NCBI GenBank assembly: GCA_026390015.1
Contig: JAPLGS010000073.1
Span: 55,055 to 92,623 of the forward strand
DNA length: 37,569 nucleotides
Origin: Chloroflexota bacterium
GTDB lineage: Bacteria; Chloroflexota; Anaerolineae; Anaerolineales; Villigracilaceae
Direction: 5' to 3'
Made by a program: the position numbers and the translations under genes. The notes beneath the pieces are model-generated. The model saw only the letters and a program-made list of their open reading frames with translations. It made no database searches and was not told where the DNA came from. Of the stretch, positions 15,595-23,728 are shown piece after piece. Each line of letters begins with the position of its first letter. Position 1 is the stretch's first letter.

Positions 15595-16454
15595 TGAAAA
15601 GACACTGGCAAAGACGTCATTTTGTCGAAGCCTTTATGATATCCATGATGCGGGTTTCCCTATTTATCGTGAGCGCTGCGCTCGGCCTGATCCTATGGAT
15701 CGTTGTGGTGCGCGGGCTGCCCGCGATCAGCTGGGATATGGTCACGAAAATTCCTGAAGGCGGTTATTACATGGGCAAGGGCGGCGGAATTCTAAACGCC
15801 ATCCTCGGTTCTTTATATCTGGCATCAGGCGGTACATTTTTGGCGATGATCTTCAGCGTGCCGATCGCGATGTATCTAAAAACTTATTTAGGCGATTCAA
15901 AATGGGGACATTATGTGCGCCTCTCATTGGATGTTCTTTGGGGCATCCCATCGATTGTGTACGGCGCATTTGGATTCACATTGATGATCGCACTCGGCAT
16001 CCGCTCTTCCTTATTGGCTGGCATCATCATTTTGGCACTGATCGAACTTCCGATCATGACCCGCGCCATGGACGAAGTCATCCGCCGAATGCCTGTCGAT
16101 CTGGAACATGCCGCGCTTGCGCTCGGGTCAACAAAATTTGAAGTGGCGCTGCGCGTGGTCACACGGCAGATGCTGCCGGGGATTACAACCGCCATCCTAT
16201 TAGGTTTCGGCCGCGGAATTGGCGATGCTGCTTCGGTATTATTCACAGCCGGCTACACTGACCGTATTCCCACATCTTTGATGCGCCCAACAGCTTCGTT
16301 ACCATTGGCAGTTTTCTTTCAACTTGGATCGCCTTATCCCGAAGTGCAGCAACGTGGGTACGCGGCGGCGTTAATATTAACGATCATTGTCCTTGCGGTC
16401 AGCCTTGGCTCACGCTGGCTATCAGCGCGCCTCAACAAATATACGATCAAATAA
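15585..16454 (+). CDS. pstA: Phosphate ABC transporter permease PstA
   Basis: 289 residues with about six membrane segments. The cytoplasmic coupling loop reads LEHAALALGSTKFEVALRVVTRQMLPGITTAILLGFGRGIGDAASVLFTAG, typical of PstA. It forms the channel with PstC and is driven by PstB. The start at 15585 has GAGGCG upstream and overlaps pstC by 10 bases; an ATG at 15594, overlapping the pstC stop, is an equally reasonable start. The reading frame is intact. pstB follows after 12 bases. Confidence 0.92.
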   Translation: MGLMKRHWQRRHFVEAFMISMMRVSLFIVSAALGLILWIVVVRGLPAISWDMVTKIPEGGYYMGKGGGILNAILGSLYLASGGTFLAMIFSVPIAMYLKTYLGDSKWGHYVRLSLDVLWGIPSIVYGAFGFTLMIALGIRSSLLAGIIILALIELPIMTRAMDEVIRRMPVDLEHAALALGSTKFEVALRVVTRQMLPGITTAILLGFGRGIGDAASVLFTAGYTDRIPTSLMRPTASLPLAVFFQLGSPYPEVQQRGYAAALILTIIVLAVSLGSRWLSARLNKYTIK

Positions 16455-16466
16455 AGGAGCGCAATT

Positions 16467-17222
16467 ATGGATGCTCATATTCAAGTAAAAAATCTCAACG
16501 TTTATTACGGCAAGCAACAGGCTTTGAAAAATGTCAACATTGAAATTCCGAAGAATCAGATCACGGTCATCATGGGACCCTCAGGCTGCGGAAAAACCAC
16601 TTTGCTAAAAAGCCTCAACCGTTTTTTGGAATTAACTGACGGGACGCAGATCACGGGTGAAGTTTTAGTGGACGGTCAAAATATCTACGCCCATGAGGTG
16701 GATGTGACCGAAGTCCGCAAGGTGGTGGGGTTGCTCGCGCAGCGTCCTTCGCCATTGCCAATGTCGATTTATGATAATGTCGTCTATGGAATGAACATTC
16801 ATCGCATGAAGAAGGACCGCAAGGAATACAAAGCGGCGGTGCGGCATTATCTCGAGATCGCCGGGCTTTGGGATGAAGTCTACAAAAGATTACATGACCC
16901 CGCCACCAGTCTGTCCATTGGGCAGCAGCAACGCCTGTGCCTCGCCCGCGGGCTGGCCGTGGAGCCAGAGATCATTCTCGGCGACGAACCTACCTCCGCG
17001 CTGGACCCGATCTCTTCGCAAAATATCGAAAGCCGTTTAATTGAATTAAAGAAACAATACACAACAGTGATCGTGACTCATACTTTGCGTCAGGCCAAAC
17101 GTCTCGCAGATTACGTGATCTATATGTATTTGGGGGAAGTCATTGAGGCTGGTTCTGCCAGGGAGGTTTTCAATAATCCACAGCACGAACGCACACGAGC
17201 TTATCTTGAAGGGCAGATATAA
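16467..17222 (+). CDS. pstB: Phosphate ABC transporter ATPase PstB
   Basis: 251 residues, the usual PstB length. Walker A GPSGCGKTT (about 37-45), Q-loop in LLAQRPSPLPMSIYDNVVYG, signature LSIGQQQRLCLARGLA (Ser-Ile-Gly rather than the common Ser-Gly-Gly), Walker B EIILGDEPTSALDP and the switch His in VIVTHTLRQAKRLADY. VYGMNIH and the NRFLELTDG segment are PstB-specific. AAGGAG lies upstream of the ATG. No phoU or phoBR gene follows; the next gene, nfeD, has its own -10 box. Confidence 0.95.
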   Translation: MDAHIQVKNLNVYYGKQQALKNVNIEIPKNQITVIMGPSGCGKTTLLKSLNRFLELTDGTQITGEVLVDGQNIYAHEVDVTEVRKVVGLLAQRPSPLPMSIYDNVVYGMNIHRMKKDRKEYKAAVRHYLEIAGLWDEVYKRLHDPATSLSIGQQQRLCLARGLAVEPEIILGDEPTSALDPISSQNIESRLIELKKQYTTVIVTHTLRQAKRLADYVIYMYLGEVIEAGSAREVFNNPQHERTRAYLEGQI

Positions 17223-17229
17223 AAGTGGT

Positions 17230-17235
17230 TATAAT
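17230..17235 (+). promoter_or_regulatory. -10 box of nfeD (near-leaderless start)
   Basis: TATAAT ends nine bases before the ATG at 17245, so the leader would be zero to three bases. No ribosome site is present. Confidence 0.5.
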
Positions 17236-17244
17236 TCGTTCATT

Positions 17245-18549
17245 ATGAAAAATATACGCGTAATTCTGATTACTTTAACGGTACTCGCCTTCTTTTCATC
17301 AGCCCGCGCGCAAAGTGACGCGCCGATCGTGATCGTTATGAAAGCGGACGGTCCGATCATGCCCATCATGGAAGACTATATCAAGCGCGGCATTCTCACA
17401 GCTGAACAAAGAAATGCAGACGCTCTGATCATTGAGCTAAATACTCCCGGCGGTGAGATCCTCACCATGAAAAACATCATCGCAGACATCCGCGCAAGCA
17501 GTGTGCCTGTTATTGTTTATGTCAGCCCGCGCGGCGCATGGGCCGCATCTGCCGGTGCGCTGATCACGATGTCGGGTCACGCAGCCGCAATGGCTCCTGA
17601 GACATCCATCGGCGCGGCCAGCCCGGTGGGCGGGAGTGGTCAAGATCTTGGTGTGACAATGAAGGCCAAGGAAATGGAGGCGCTTAAAGCAATTGTGCGA
17701 ACGCTTACCGAGCGGCGCGGCGATAAAGCCACCAAGCTCGCTGAATCCATGGTGGATAGCGCCAAAGCCATTACTGTCAATGAAGCCCTCGACGCCGGGT
17801 TGATTGACTTCATCGCGAAAGATACCGCAGATTTATTAAATCAACTCGACGGATTTAAAGTGGAAACCGTTGCCGGCAAGATCACTTTGCACACGAAAAA
17901 TGCAACGACACAGCCGCTTAATGTCAGCTTTATTGAACAACTTATGTTCATACTGACCAACTCTAATATAGCATTTCTTCTGCTCGCGATCGGCGTGCAA
18001 GCCATTCTGATCGAGATCTCAAGCCCCGGCGGATGGGCGGCCGGCTTCATCGGAGTAATCTGTCTAACGCTTGCCATTTATGGCATGGGCGTGCTATCGG
18101 TCAATTGGTTTGGATTCGTCTTCCTCCTCATCGCTTTCGTGCTATTTATCCTTGATATCAAAGCGCCCACACATGGCGCGCTGACCACGGCCGGCGTGGC
18201 CTCATTTATAGTTGGCGCACTCGTATTATTTAATTCGCCAGGCACACCACAATTTCAACGCGTGTCAGTTCCGCTGGTGGTGAGTATGGGTGTCTTTCTC
18301 GGTTTATTGTTTTTCGGCATACTCCTTCTGGCGCTGCGCGTACGACATAGACCGGTTCAAACCGGGGTGGAGACAATTCCTGGAAAAACAGGAACAGCTA
18401 AAACGTCGGTGGAAGATGCGGGGCAAGTTCAATTGGGAAGCGAATTGTGGAGCGCAGAAAAATCCGCTGAATCAGAATCCATCAGTAAGGGTGATTCGGT
18501 TGAAGTTGTCGAAGTTCGTGGATTGAGATTGATCGTTAAGAAAAAGTAA
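17245..18549 (+). CDS. NfeD family membrane-bound serine protease (long form)
   Basis: 434 residues. A signal peptide (about 1-23, ending SARAQ) is followed by a ClpP-like protease domain. GAWAASAGALI places the nucleophile at Ser102 and the general base is probably K140 or K142, by analogy with the Ser/Lys dyad of archaeal PH1510. Four or more membrane segments lie at about 235-385, and the C-terminal 50 residues form the OB-fold NfeD domain (ELWSAEKSAES...SKGDSVEVVEVRGLRLIVKKK). Long NfeD proteins usually cleave or partner with an SPFH/stomatin protein, but none is encoded next to it here. The ATG at 17245 gives the signal peptide directly; a longer frame from 17143 overlaps pstB and is rejected. 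Confidence 0.88.
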   Translation: MKNIRVILITLTVLAFFSSARAQSDAPIVIVMKADGPIMPIMEDYIKRGILTAEQRNADALIIELNTPGGEILTMKNIIADIRASSVPVIVYVSPRGAWAASAGALITMSGHAAAMAPETSIGAASPVGGSGQDLGVTMKAKEMEALKAIVRTLTERRGDKATKLAESMVDSAKAITVNEALDAGLIDFIAKDTADLLNQLDGFKVETVAGKITLHTKNATTQPLNVSFIEQLMFILTNSNIAFLLLAIGVQAILIEISSPGGWAAGFIGVICLTLAIYGMGVLSVNWFGFVFLLIAFVLFILDIKAPTHGALTTAGVASFIVGALVLFNSPGTPQFQRVSVPLVVSMGVFLGLLFFGILLLALRVRHRPVQTGVETIPGKTGTAKTSVEDAGQVQLGSELWSAEKSAESESISKGDSVEVVEVRGLRLIVKKK

Positions 18550-18567
18550 CAAATCAAAAAGGACCTT

Positions 18568-19515
18568 ATGCCTGCCACCCCTACGAGAGACAGAGTCTCC
18601 GCCCAAACAGAATCGCCTCCATTGCGCCGCCCGGATTGGATCAAGGTGCGCGCTCCGTCTGGCGAAACCTTTGAACGCCTGCAAGTGTTGATGCGCTCTA
18701 AAGAACTGCATACCGTCTGCGAAGAAGCGATGTGCCCGAATCTCGGCGAATGCTGGGGAAGTGGCACCGCAACTTTTTTGATGCTCGGTGATGTATGCAC
18801 GCGCACCTGCGCCTTTTGCGATATCAAACACGGCAAGCCCGCGCTCATGGATTGGGGCGAAGCTGAGCGCGTGGCGCAAGCCGTGAAATCAATGGAGTTG
18901 AAACACGCGGTCATCACATCGGTGAACCGCGATGAACGTCGTGATGGCGGCGCGCCGATCTTTGCAATGGTCATTCGCCGAATTCGTGAAGTGCTGCGCG
19001 GTTGTTCGATCGAAGTACTGATCCCCGATTTCAAAGGTTCAGTGGAAGCGCTGAAAATTGTCATGGACGCGCGCCCTGAAATTTTGAATCATAATGTCGA
19101 AACCGTGCCGCGTTTGTTCAAGTCTGTTCAGCCGCAGGATAATTATGAATGGGCAGCTGCGACATTATCGAATGCAAAAAAACTTGATCCCGATGTGCTG
19201 ACGAAATCGGGCATCATGCTTGGGCTCGGCGAAACGATGGACGAAGTCAAACAAGTGATGCGTGACCAGCGCAGTTGGGGTGTGGACATTCTTACCATCG
19301 GCCAATATCTGCAGCCGAGCAAGAAGCATTTGGCAATGGAACGCTATTACACGATGGAAGAATTCGCTGAACTCAAAGCCTTCGGAATGGAGATCGGCTT
19401 CAAGTGGGTCGAGTCGAATCCACTGGTGCGGTCGTCGTATCACGCCGCAGATCAAGTCCGCGCGTTGAGTGTGGTGCATCGAAAGTTGTATGGGGAAAGC
19501 GCCAGTGATCAGTAA
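18568..19515 (+). CDS. lipA: Lipoyl synthase
   Basis: 315 residues, a radical SAM enzyme that inserts two sulfurs into octanoyl groups on lipoyl domains. Both iron-sulfur sites are seen: the auxiliary cluster Cys51/Cys56/Cys62 ([12 protein letters not shown]) and the radical SAM CxxxCxxC at Cys77/Cys81/Cys84 (CTRTCAFC). The C-terminal RSSY serine ligand is in [19 protein letters not shown] lies upstream of the ATG. The last residues (GESASDQ) come from a short-period repeat that follows the conserved tail, and a second copy of the tail, ending LYGDGQ, lies at 21264-21309, downstream of an inserted cassette. lipB is not nearby. Confidence 0.95.
   Translation: MPATPTRDRVSAQTESPPLRRPDWIKVRAPSGETFERLQVLMRSKELHTVCEEAMCPNLGECWGSGTATFLMLGDVCTRTCAFCDIKHGKPALMDWGEAERVAQAVKSMELKHAVITSVNRDERRDGGAPIFAMVIRRIREVLRGCSIEVLIPDFKGSVEALKIVMDARPEILNHNVETVPRLFKSVQPQDNYEWAAATLSNAKKLDPDVLTKSGIMLGLGETMDEVKQVMRDQRSWGVDILTIGQYLQPSKKHLAMERYYTMEEFAELKAFGMEIGFKWVESNPLVRSSYHAADQVRALSVVHRKLYGESASDQ
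19461..19496 (+). repeat. Direct repeat, copy 1: 3' end of lipA
   Basis: 36 bases, 34 identical to 21264-21299. This copy is in frame as the lipA C-terminus ([12 protein letters not shown]). Similarity extends loosely into the CAGTGA-type repeats that follow both copies. Confidence 0.9.
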
Positions 19516-19532
19516 TTGGTAATCGGAACGAA

Positions 19533-20327
19533 ATGACAACAGATAAACTCACGCCGGAATTCGAGATATTTCAAGGGGAACTGAAATCTTTTATCGTGCG
19601 AATGACTGCCAGTGTTCAAGATGCTGAAGACATTGTTCAGGAAACTTATATCAAGGCCCATGCAAAGCTGAACACCTTTCGCGGCGAATCATCCTTGAAG
19701 ACATGGGTCTTTAGCATTGCATCCAATCTTGCCAGGGATCTGCTGCGGTCAAAGAAGAGATGGCCTGAAACTGTTACAGATATTTGCAGGGAGGAGTCGC
19801 TGGGCAATCCTCAATTTTTTCAGGAAGCCTTGCAGATCAGACAGACATCGCCGCAGGGGAATTTCGAGATCAAGGAACACATCGCTTTATGTTTTACCTG
19901 TGTTTCCAAATCGCTTCCACTTGAACAGCAGCTTGCCTTGCTTCTAAAGGAAGTGTACGGTTTCTCAATGAAGGAAATTGCCAGTATCCTTAACCAGACA
20001 GAGGCAATGGTGAAATATTATCTGCATACAAGCCGCAGCAGGATGATCGAGGTTTTCGACCAGCGCTGTTCCCTGATCAACAAGCAGGGGATTTGTCACC
20101 AATGCACAGAGTTGAACGGCATCTTTAATCCCAAACAAAAAGCGCAGGAGGAACTGGTCAAGATCGAGATGGCAAAAGATGCTGAAAACAAAAGCAAAGA
20201 GGAATTGTTCGCCTTGCGGATGAAGATTTTGCAGGAACTCGATCCTTTTGAATCTGGCGCGGCGGAATTGCAGCTGCATCATTTGGAATATAACAGGCAG
20301 GTCATGGAAAAATACCTGGGGGAATAA
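19533..20327 (+). CDS. ECF-type RNA polymerase sigma factor with Cys-rich C-terminal extension
   Basis: 264 residues. Sigma region 2 (about 10-75) shows DAEDIVQETYIKAHAKLNTFRGESSLKTWVFSIASNLARDLLR and region 4 (about 115-175) shows LPLEQQLALLLKEVYGFSMKEIASIL with the helix-turn-helix TEAMVKYYLHTSRSRM. After region 4 comes an extension of about 90 residues beginning CSLINKQGICHQCTELNGIFNP. Cysteines occur at 120 and 123 (CFTC) and 179, 188 and 191, possibly a zinc or redox site. No anti-sigma gene is adjacent, so the extension may regulate activity, as in ECF41 and ECF42 groups (inference). It begins 17 bases after lipA with no strong ribosome site and leads a three-gene cassette with a SRPBCC and a 133-aa protein. 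Confidence 0.88.
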   Translation: MTTDKLTPEFEIFQGELKSFIVRMTASVQDAEDIVQETYIKAHAKLNTFRGESSLKTWVFSIASNLARDLLRSKKRWPETVTDICREESLGNPQFFQEALQIRQTSPQGNFEIKEHIALCFTCVSKSLPLEQQLALLLKEVYGFSMKEIASILNQTEAMVKYYLHTSRSRMIEVFDQRCSLINKQGICHQCTELNGIFNPKQKAQEELVKIEMAKDAENKSKEELFALRMKILQELDPFESGAAELQLHHLEYNRQVMEKYLGE

Positions 20328-20380
20328 AGCCTATCATTTTCGGTCTCCCGCTCGTCTAAAGAAGAAAAGGAGTTTTAGAA

Positions 20381-20845
20381 ATGAATCAGCAGACAAATCC
20401 AAAAGCAGTTACAGAAAAGAGAATGTTCAGCCGGGAAACAACTGTCAGCGTGAATATTGAGGCGGACCCGTCCATTGTGTGGGCATTGTTGACCCACGCA
20501 TCCGATATCCCAAGATGGAATTCGACTGTGGTTTCGTTGACAGGCGAGATCAGGGAAGGTGGGGCGATTGAGCTCAAGTCCACACTGGATGAAAAACGGG
20601 TATTTAAATTGAAGGTGAAAGAATTCGTGCCTGAAAAAAGGCTTGTGTGGGGAGATGGCATGGGAAACCGGGTCTATTCGCTTGATAAAAAATCAAACGG
20701 CGTGCTTTTTAGCATGTCCGAAAAGATCGGAGGTCCGCTCTTCCCTTTGTTTGCGAAAATGATCCCATCATTTGACAGATCTTTTGAACAATTTGCAGCA
20801 GATCTAAAGAAGGAAGCCGAAACCATTCAAGGTTCCAAAAAGTGA
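20381..20845 (+). CDS. SRPBCC (START/Bet v 1-like) domain protein
   Basis: 154 residues. The fold is read from VSVNIEADPSIVWALLTHASDIPRWNSTVVSLTGEIREGG, the typical start of polyketide-cyclase or SRPBCC proteins, then FKLKVKEFVPEKRLVWGDG and the closing helix FDRSFEQFAADLKKEAE. These proteins form a deep hydrophobic cavity for lipids or small molecules; the ligand cannot be predicted. AAAAGGAG precedes the ATG. It lies 53 bases after the sigma gene and 16 bases before the next, so all three probably share a transcript. No membrane segment. Confidence 0.85.
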   Translation: MNQQTNPKAVTEKRMFSRETTVSVNIEADPSIVWALLTHASDIPRWNSTVVSLTGEIREGGAIELKSTLDEKRVFKLKVKEFVPEKRLVWGDGMGNRVYSLDKKSNGVLFSMSEKIGGPLFPLFAKMIPSFDRSFEQFAADLKKEAETIQGSKK

Positions 20846-20861
20846 CCTAAAGGAGAATATT

Positions 20862-21263
20862 ATGGAAAAGAGAACGAAGGACAACCCTTGGAAATTAAAA
20901 ACGCCTCCCCAGACATCGGACTATGAAATGTATGTAGACACGAAGGATGGGAAGGAAATTATCGTCTGCACGGTCGGCACAACCGTTTTGCATTATGACT
21001 ATCGTTCTCTCGCGGACTTGCATGCCATGTTAAAAAAGCACGGTGATTGGATGGAATTGGGCAGCAAGGATGAGAAACAGGAAACTGTCGAAGGGACTGT
21101 GGAACATTGGGCGCGTTCACCGAAAAACCCGATCGGCGGCTGGTATGGACTCAAGAAGGGGTTCAAGGGGCGCTTTGCCATGTATATTCCACCGCTCATG
21201 GAAGTGCTGGGACTGGCAGAAGTGGAACATAATGCGCGCAATAATCGGATGCGGGCAAAATAA
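20862..21263 (+). CDS. 133-aa conserved-looking protein of the sigma cassette, function unknown
   Basis: 133 residues, soluble, with a YEMYVDTKDGKEIIVCTVGTTVLHYDYRSLADLHAMLKKHGDWMELG start and a GGWYGLKKGFKGRFAMYIPPLMEVLGLAEVEHN end. No catalytic motif is seen and no family is recognised with confidence; Trp, Tyr and Gly are frequent, as in ligand-binding folds. AAAGGAG sits six bases upstream of the ATG. Its TAA stop is immediately followed by the second copy of the lipA tail, so it is the right boundary of the cassette. A role downstream of, or as cofactor for, the sigma factor is inference only. Confidence 0.75.
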   Translation: MEKRTKDNPWKLKTPPQTSDYEMYVDTKDGKEIIVCTVGTTVLHYDYRSLADLHAMLKKHGDWMELGSKDEKQETVEGTVEHWARSPKNPIGGWYGLKKGFKGRFAMYIPPLMEVLGLAEVEHNARNNRMRAK

Positions 21264-21299
21264 CGCGTTGAGCGTGGTGCATCGCAAGTTGTATGGGGA
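21264..21299 (+). repeat. Direct repeat, copy 2: detached 3' end of lipA
   Basis: 34 of 36 bases match 19461-19496. In the lipA frame it reads [14 protein letters not shown] and then stop at 21307-21309, so it still looks like a native lipA ending. It is preceded directly by the stop codon of the 133-aa gene. Confidence 0.9.
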
Positions 21300-21303
21300 T
21301 GGA

Positions 21304-21338
21304 CAGTGAAAAGTGAGTAGTGGACAGTAATCAGTAGA
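21304..21338 (+). repeat. Degenerate heptamer array
   Basis: Five consecutive 7-mers with shared form CAGTNAN: CAGTGAA, AAGTGAG, TAGTGGA, CAGTAAT, CAGTAGA. A related array (CAGTGAT, CAGTAAT, TGGTAAT) follows lipA copy 1 at about 19503-19523. Confidence 0.65.
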
Positions 21339-21374
21339 TCCCTTCTGCCGTTTGGCGGGAGGGATTTTTATTTT
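21338..21374 (+). terminator. Rho-independent terminator upstream of the GT-C gene
   Basis: A 12-bp stem with three G-T pairs (21338-21349 with 21354-21365), loop GTTT, then TTTTATTTT. It would originally have ended the lipA transcript and now ends the sigma cassette. Confidence 0.85.
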
Positions 21375-21443
21375 GGAGTATGATTGCCCGAATCTCCCTT
21401 AACCTGAAAGGCAATCATGTCACGTAATCGAATCATTCTCGTC
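21365..21443 (+). repeat. Direct repeat, copy A: MFS leader and first nine codons
   Basis: 79 bases, 77 identical to 24477-24555. It contains the -10 box, the leader hairpin and codons for MSRNRIILV. The identity stops abruptly inside the coding region. Confidence 0.93.
21379..21384 (+). promoter_or_regulatory. -10 box and leader hairpin of the GT-C gene (duplicated)
   Basis: TATGAT, followed by a leader in which GATTGCC (21382-21388) can pair with GGCAATC (21410-21416), partly covering the AAAGG ribosome site just before the ATG at 21417. An identical arrangement precedes the MFS gene. Confidence 0.45.
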
Positions 21444-23612
21444 TCACTCATATTAAGTGCCAGTTACTTTCTAAGCATTGGGCACCATACCATCAATTTC
21501 TGGGAAAAACCTGGGCGGCTGATGCTGGGACTGTCGCTAATTTGCATACCTCTTTTAACGTGGATAGTATTTCTCGTTATCAATCAAATTCAACCACAAC
21601 TTAATAAACCTGGCAGAAAACAATTCCTTGTTTTCATCATTCCGGCGCTCTTGATCAGCGCTGCCATTACCTGGCGTTACTACAGTATGCCCGCAACTTT
21701 TCACACAATTATTATAGACCCAGTTGTCACACAAAACCAAAAAGTAGAAATAATAGAGATCAAAGCAAACGGCAGGATCATTCCACAAAACGAAAAAAAT
21801 GCTTTGGATTATGACTGGCAGGTGAAAGATGGCGTATTGTTTGCAACAAGTAAGTCACGACCAATAAAGATCATATTTAAAACGGAAATTAACGCGGCTG
21901 TACGATTATTATTTCTTGCCTCGCCTCAAGGCGGGAAAGCCGTGATCGATCTTGAAAAAGAACAAATTGAAGTGGATTTGAAAAATCCCGAGAATCGCCA
22001 GCAAACTACCACTATTTATATCCAGTCATCTCGTGGAATTCCGAACTGGTTGTTCATTCCAATGCTGGTTATGGTGGATATTATTACGATCGCCAGTTTT
22101 TTTCTCTTTATTTATTTAATTCAGAAAGCAGGGGAAAAAAGAATGGCAATGTTAGCACCAACCACAGTCTCCCTTCTTAATCACCGTGTTAACATTGCGA
22201 TCCCGCTATTTATTTCAAGCGTTTTGCATATACTTAACTCACTTGCTGCACCGCTAATTCTTGATGTAGACAGCATATCTCACCTTCAGGGAGCAATTCA
22301 CTTGCTGGAATTCGGGAATCTCGATGGGGTTTCAATGATTCGAGGTCCCGGGTCAACTTTTTTATTCGCGCCATTTCTCTTTTTATTTGGACGTAATCCA
22401 TGGGGAATAAAAATGCTCCTGCACCTATTGGCAATTGCCTGTGTCCCGGTCAGCTATCGGATCAGCTGGCAGCTTTGTAAAAACCAAACCGTCGCTTTTG
22501 TCTGTGGACTTGTTGTGGCGCTCTCGCCTGACTTGTTCTTCTATTCCAATTTCGTGATGTCTGACTTGCCGAATCTGTTCTTTGTGCTGGTATTTTGCAC
22601 CTTGCTGATCTCTGCATTGGAGACCTTCGAGTTTCGTTGGGTGATTTCCGCCATGCTCTTGGCCTCATTTTCCACGTTATTTCGTTCTGAAAATATTACC
22701 CTGCTCTTGATCGGGGCAGGGGCTCTTTTAGCCTCGTATGTCTCGCAATGGAAAGCAAAAGGCTTTGCAAGACCAATACGTGATTTAAGTATGTTTGGCC
22801 TGGTTATTATTTTCGCAGTCTTGCCACTCTTGTGGTGGTCTGGCCAAAACCAAAGGATATATGGCTTCTTTGGGTTGAGTAACTATGCAGGTGAAGTATT
22901 TTACGATGGCTGGGTATATTTTGGAGACGCCAGTAAACTAGCCTATACCGATAAAAACTCACCCGCGGTACAAAAAATACAGGCAACTATCGATCGATAT
23001 CCAATTATCATAACTGATAAAAGTGGAGCGCCCACCGGGTGGGAGATTTACCCAAGTTTGATAAAAGCAGGATATACAACGGAACAGGGTTTTGATTTAC
23101 TCAAACAAGCCGCTATAGACTCGATCAAAAAAGATTGGAGCCTTACATATCAATTGTTACTGATCAAGATTAGAGCAGGCCTGCGCCCTGAAACAACTAA
23201 CATGCATACCCTTGCTCTGCCATCTGAAAATTATCAAACGCAGAAGTTGGGATACTTTGATCAGGAGAATCTAATCATTCCAGCTTTAATTCTTGCGCAA
23301 AGAACCGGCTATACATATATTCAAAGATGGTACGATTCTTATTACCCCTGGTGGGTATATTTATGCATAGTTGCAATGTTCTTTTGCCTGTATCGCTCTC
23401 CTGGAACGGTTTGGCTGACCCTTATATTAATTATAGGAACGCGTATCTTTATCCCGAACATCATGGGACTATCCCATTGGCGATATACCCTGGCAGGGTT
23501 AATGCCGCTACAAATCCTTGCGATCGATTGGCTCGCAGGACTGATCAAAGGCGGAGAATCTCTTATTTATCATAAAAATACCATCATAGCCCCCAGTGGC
23601 CCTTCTCGTTAA
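21417..23612 (+). CDS. GT-C type polytopic membrane protein (ArnT/PMT-like glycosyltransferase)
   Basis: 731 residues. After a short tail (MSRNRIILV, shared with the MFS protein) come three hydrophobic segments. A soluble beta domain (about 100-210) sits between the third of these and about ten further membrane segments. The first loop of the core holds LILDVDSISHLQGA, an acidic motif where GT-C enzymes bind a lipid-linked sugar donor. SPDLFFYSNFVMSDLPNLFF, LFRSENITLL and LPLLWWSGQN fit the ArnT/PMT or oligosaccharyl-type family. Donor and acceptor are unknown; cell-surface glycan or lipid modification is inferred. The region is visibly more AT-rich than its neighbours. Its promoter, leader and first nine codons are a copy of the MFS gene's 5' end, so expression may be borrowed. 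Confidence 0.75.
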   Translation: MSRNRIILVSLILSASYFLSIGHHTINFWEKPGRLMLGLSLICIPLLTWIVFLVINQIQPQLNKPGRKQFLVFIIPALLISAAITWRYYSMPATFHTIIIDPVVTQNQKVEIIEIKANGRIIPQNEKNALDYDWQVKDGVLFATSKSRPIKIIFKTEINAAVRLLFLASPQGGKAVIDLEKEQIEVDLKNPENRQQTTTIYIQSSRGIPNWLFIPMLVMVDIITIASFFLFIYLIQKAGEKRMAMLAPTTVSLLNHRVNIAIPLFISSVLHILNSLAAPLILDVDSISHLQGAIHLLEFGNLDGVSMIRGPGSTFLFAPFLFLFGRNPWGIKMLLHLLAIACVPVSYRISWQLCKNQTVAFVCGLVVALSPDLFFYSNFVMSDLPNLFFVLVFCTLLISALETFEFRWVISAMLLASFSTLFRSENITLLLIGAGALLASYVSQWKAKGFARPIRDLSMFGLVIIFAVLPLLWWSGQNQRIYGFFGLSNYAGEVFYDGWVYFGDASKLAYTDKNSPAVQKIQATIDRYPIIITDKSGAPTGWEIYPSLIKAGYTTEQGFDLLKQAAIDSIKKDWSLTYQLLLIKIRAGLRPETTNMHTLALPSENYQTQKLGYFDQENLIIPALILAQRTGYTYIQRWYDSYYPWWVYLCIVAMFFCLYRSPGTVWLTLILIIGTRIFIPNIMGLSHWRYTLAGLMPLQILAIDWLAGLIKGGESLIYHKNTIIAPSGPSR

Positions 23613-23630
23613 ATAAAAACAGAGACTGTC

Positions 23631-23644
23631 AAGCCAGCTACTGT
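23631..23644 (+). repeat. Short direct repeat left of the MNT/HEPN pair
   Basis: AAGCCAGCTACTGT matches 24464-24477 in 13 of 14 bases. The two copies bracket the toxin-antitoxin genes. Confidence 0.5.
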
Positions 23645-23716
23645 GAAATTAATCAACGAGTTTACTTGTTGTATGGCATGGCCGAAGAAGGAATAAAAAC
23701 TTTACAAGGAAAGGGG

Positions 23717-23722
23717 TAAAAT
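23717..23722 (+). promoter_or_regulatory. -10 box of the MNT gene (leaderless)
   Basis: TAAAAT ends six bases before the ATG at 23729, implying a leaderless transcript. AAGG sequences lie upstream of the box, too far to act on this start. Confidence 0.45.
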
Positions 23723-23728
23723 TATCTC

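Noticed and set aside
17143-17244. Extended NfeD start inside pstB
   Set aside because: The internal ATG at 17245 begins a perfect signal peptide and has its own -10 box.
18429-19064. Long minus-strand frames opposite lipA and nfeD (up to 211 codons)
   Set aside because: Shadows of real genes on the other strand; sequence composition is low complexity in Ser, Arg and Pro, with no domain and no ribosome site.
19461-21299. Integrative element with attL/attR
   Set aside because: The direct repeats look like attachment sites, but there is no integrase, excisionase or replication gene, so it is reported as a cassette with duplicated ends only.
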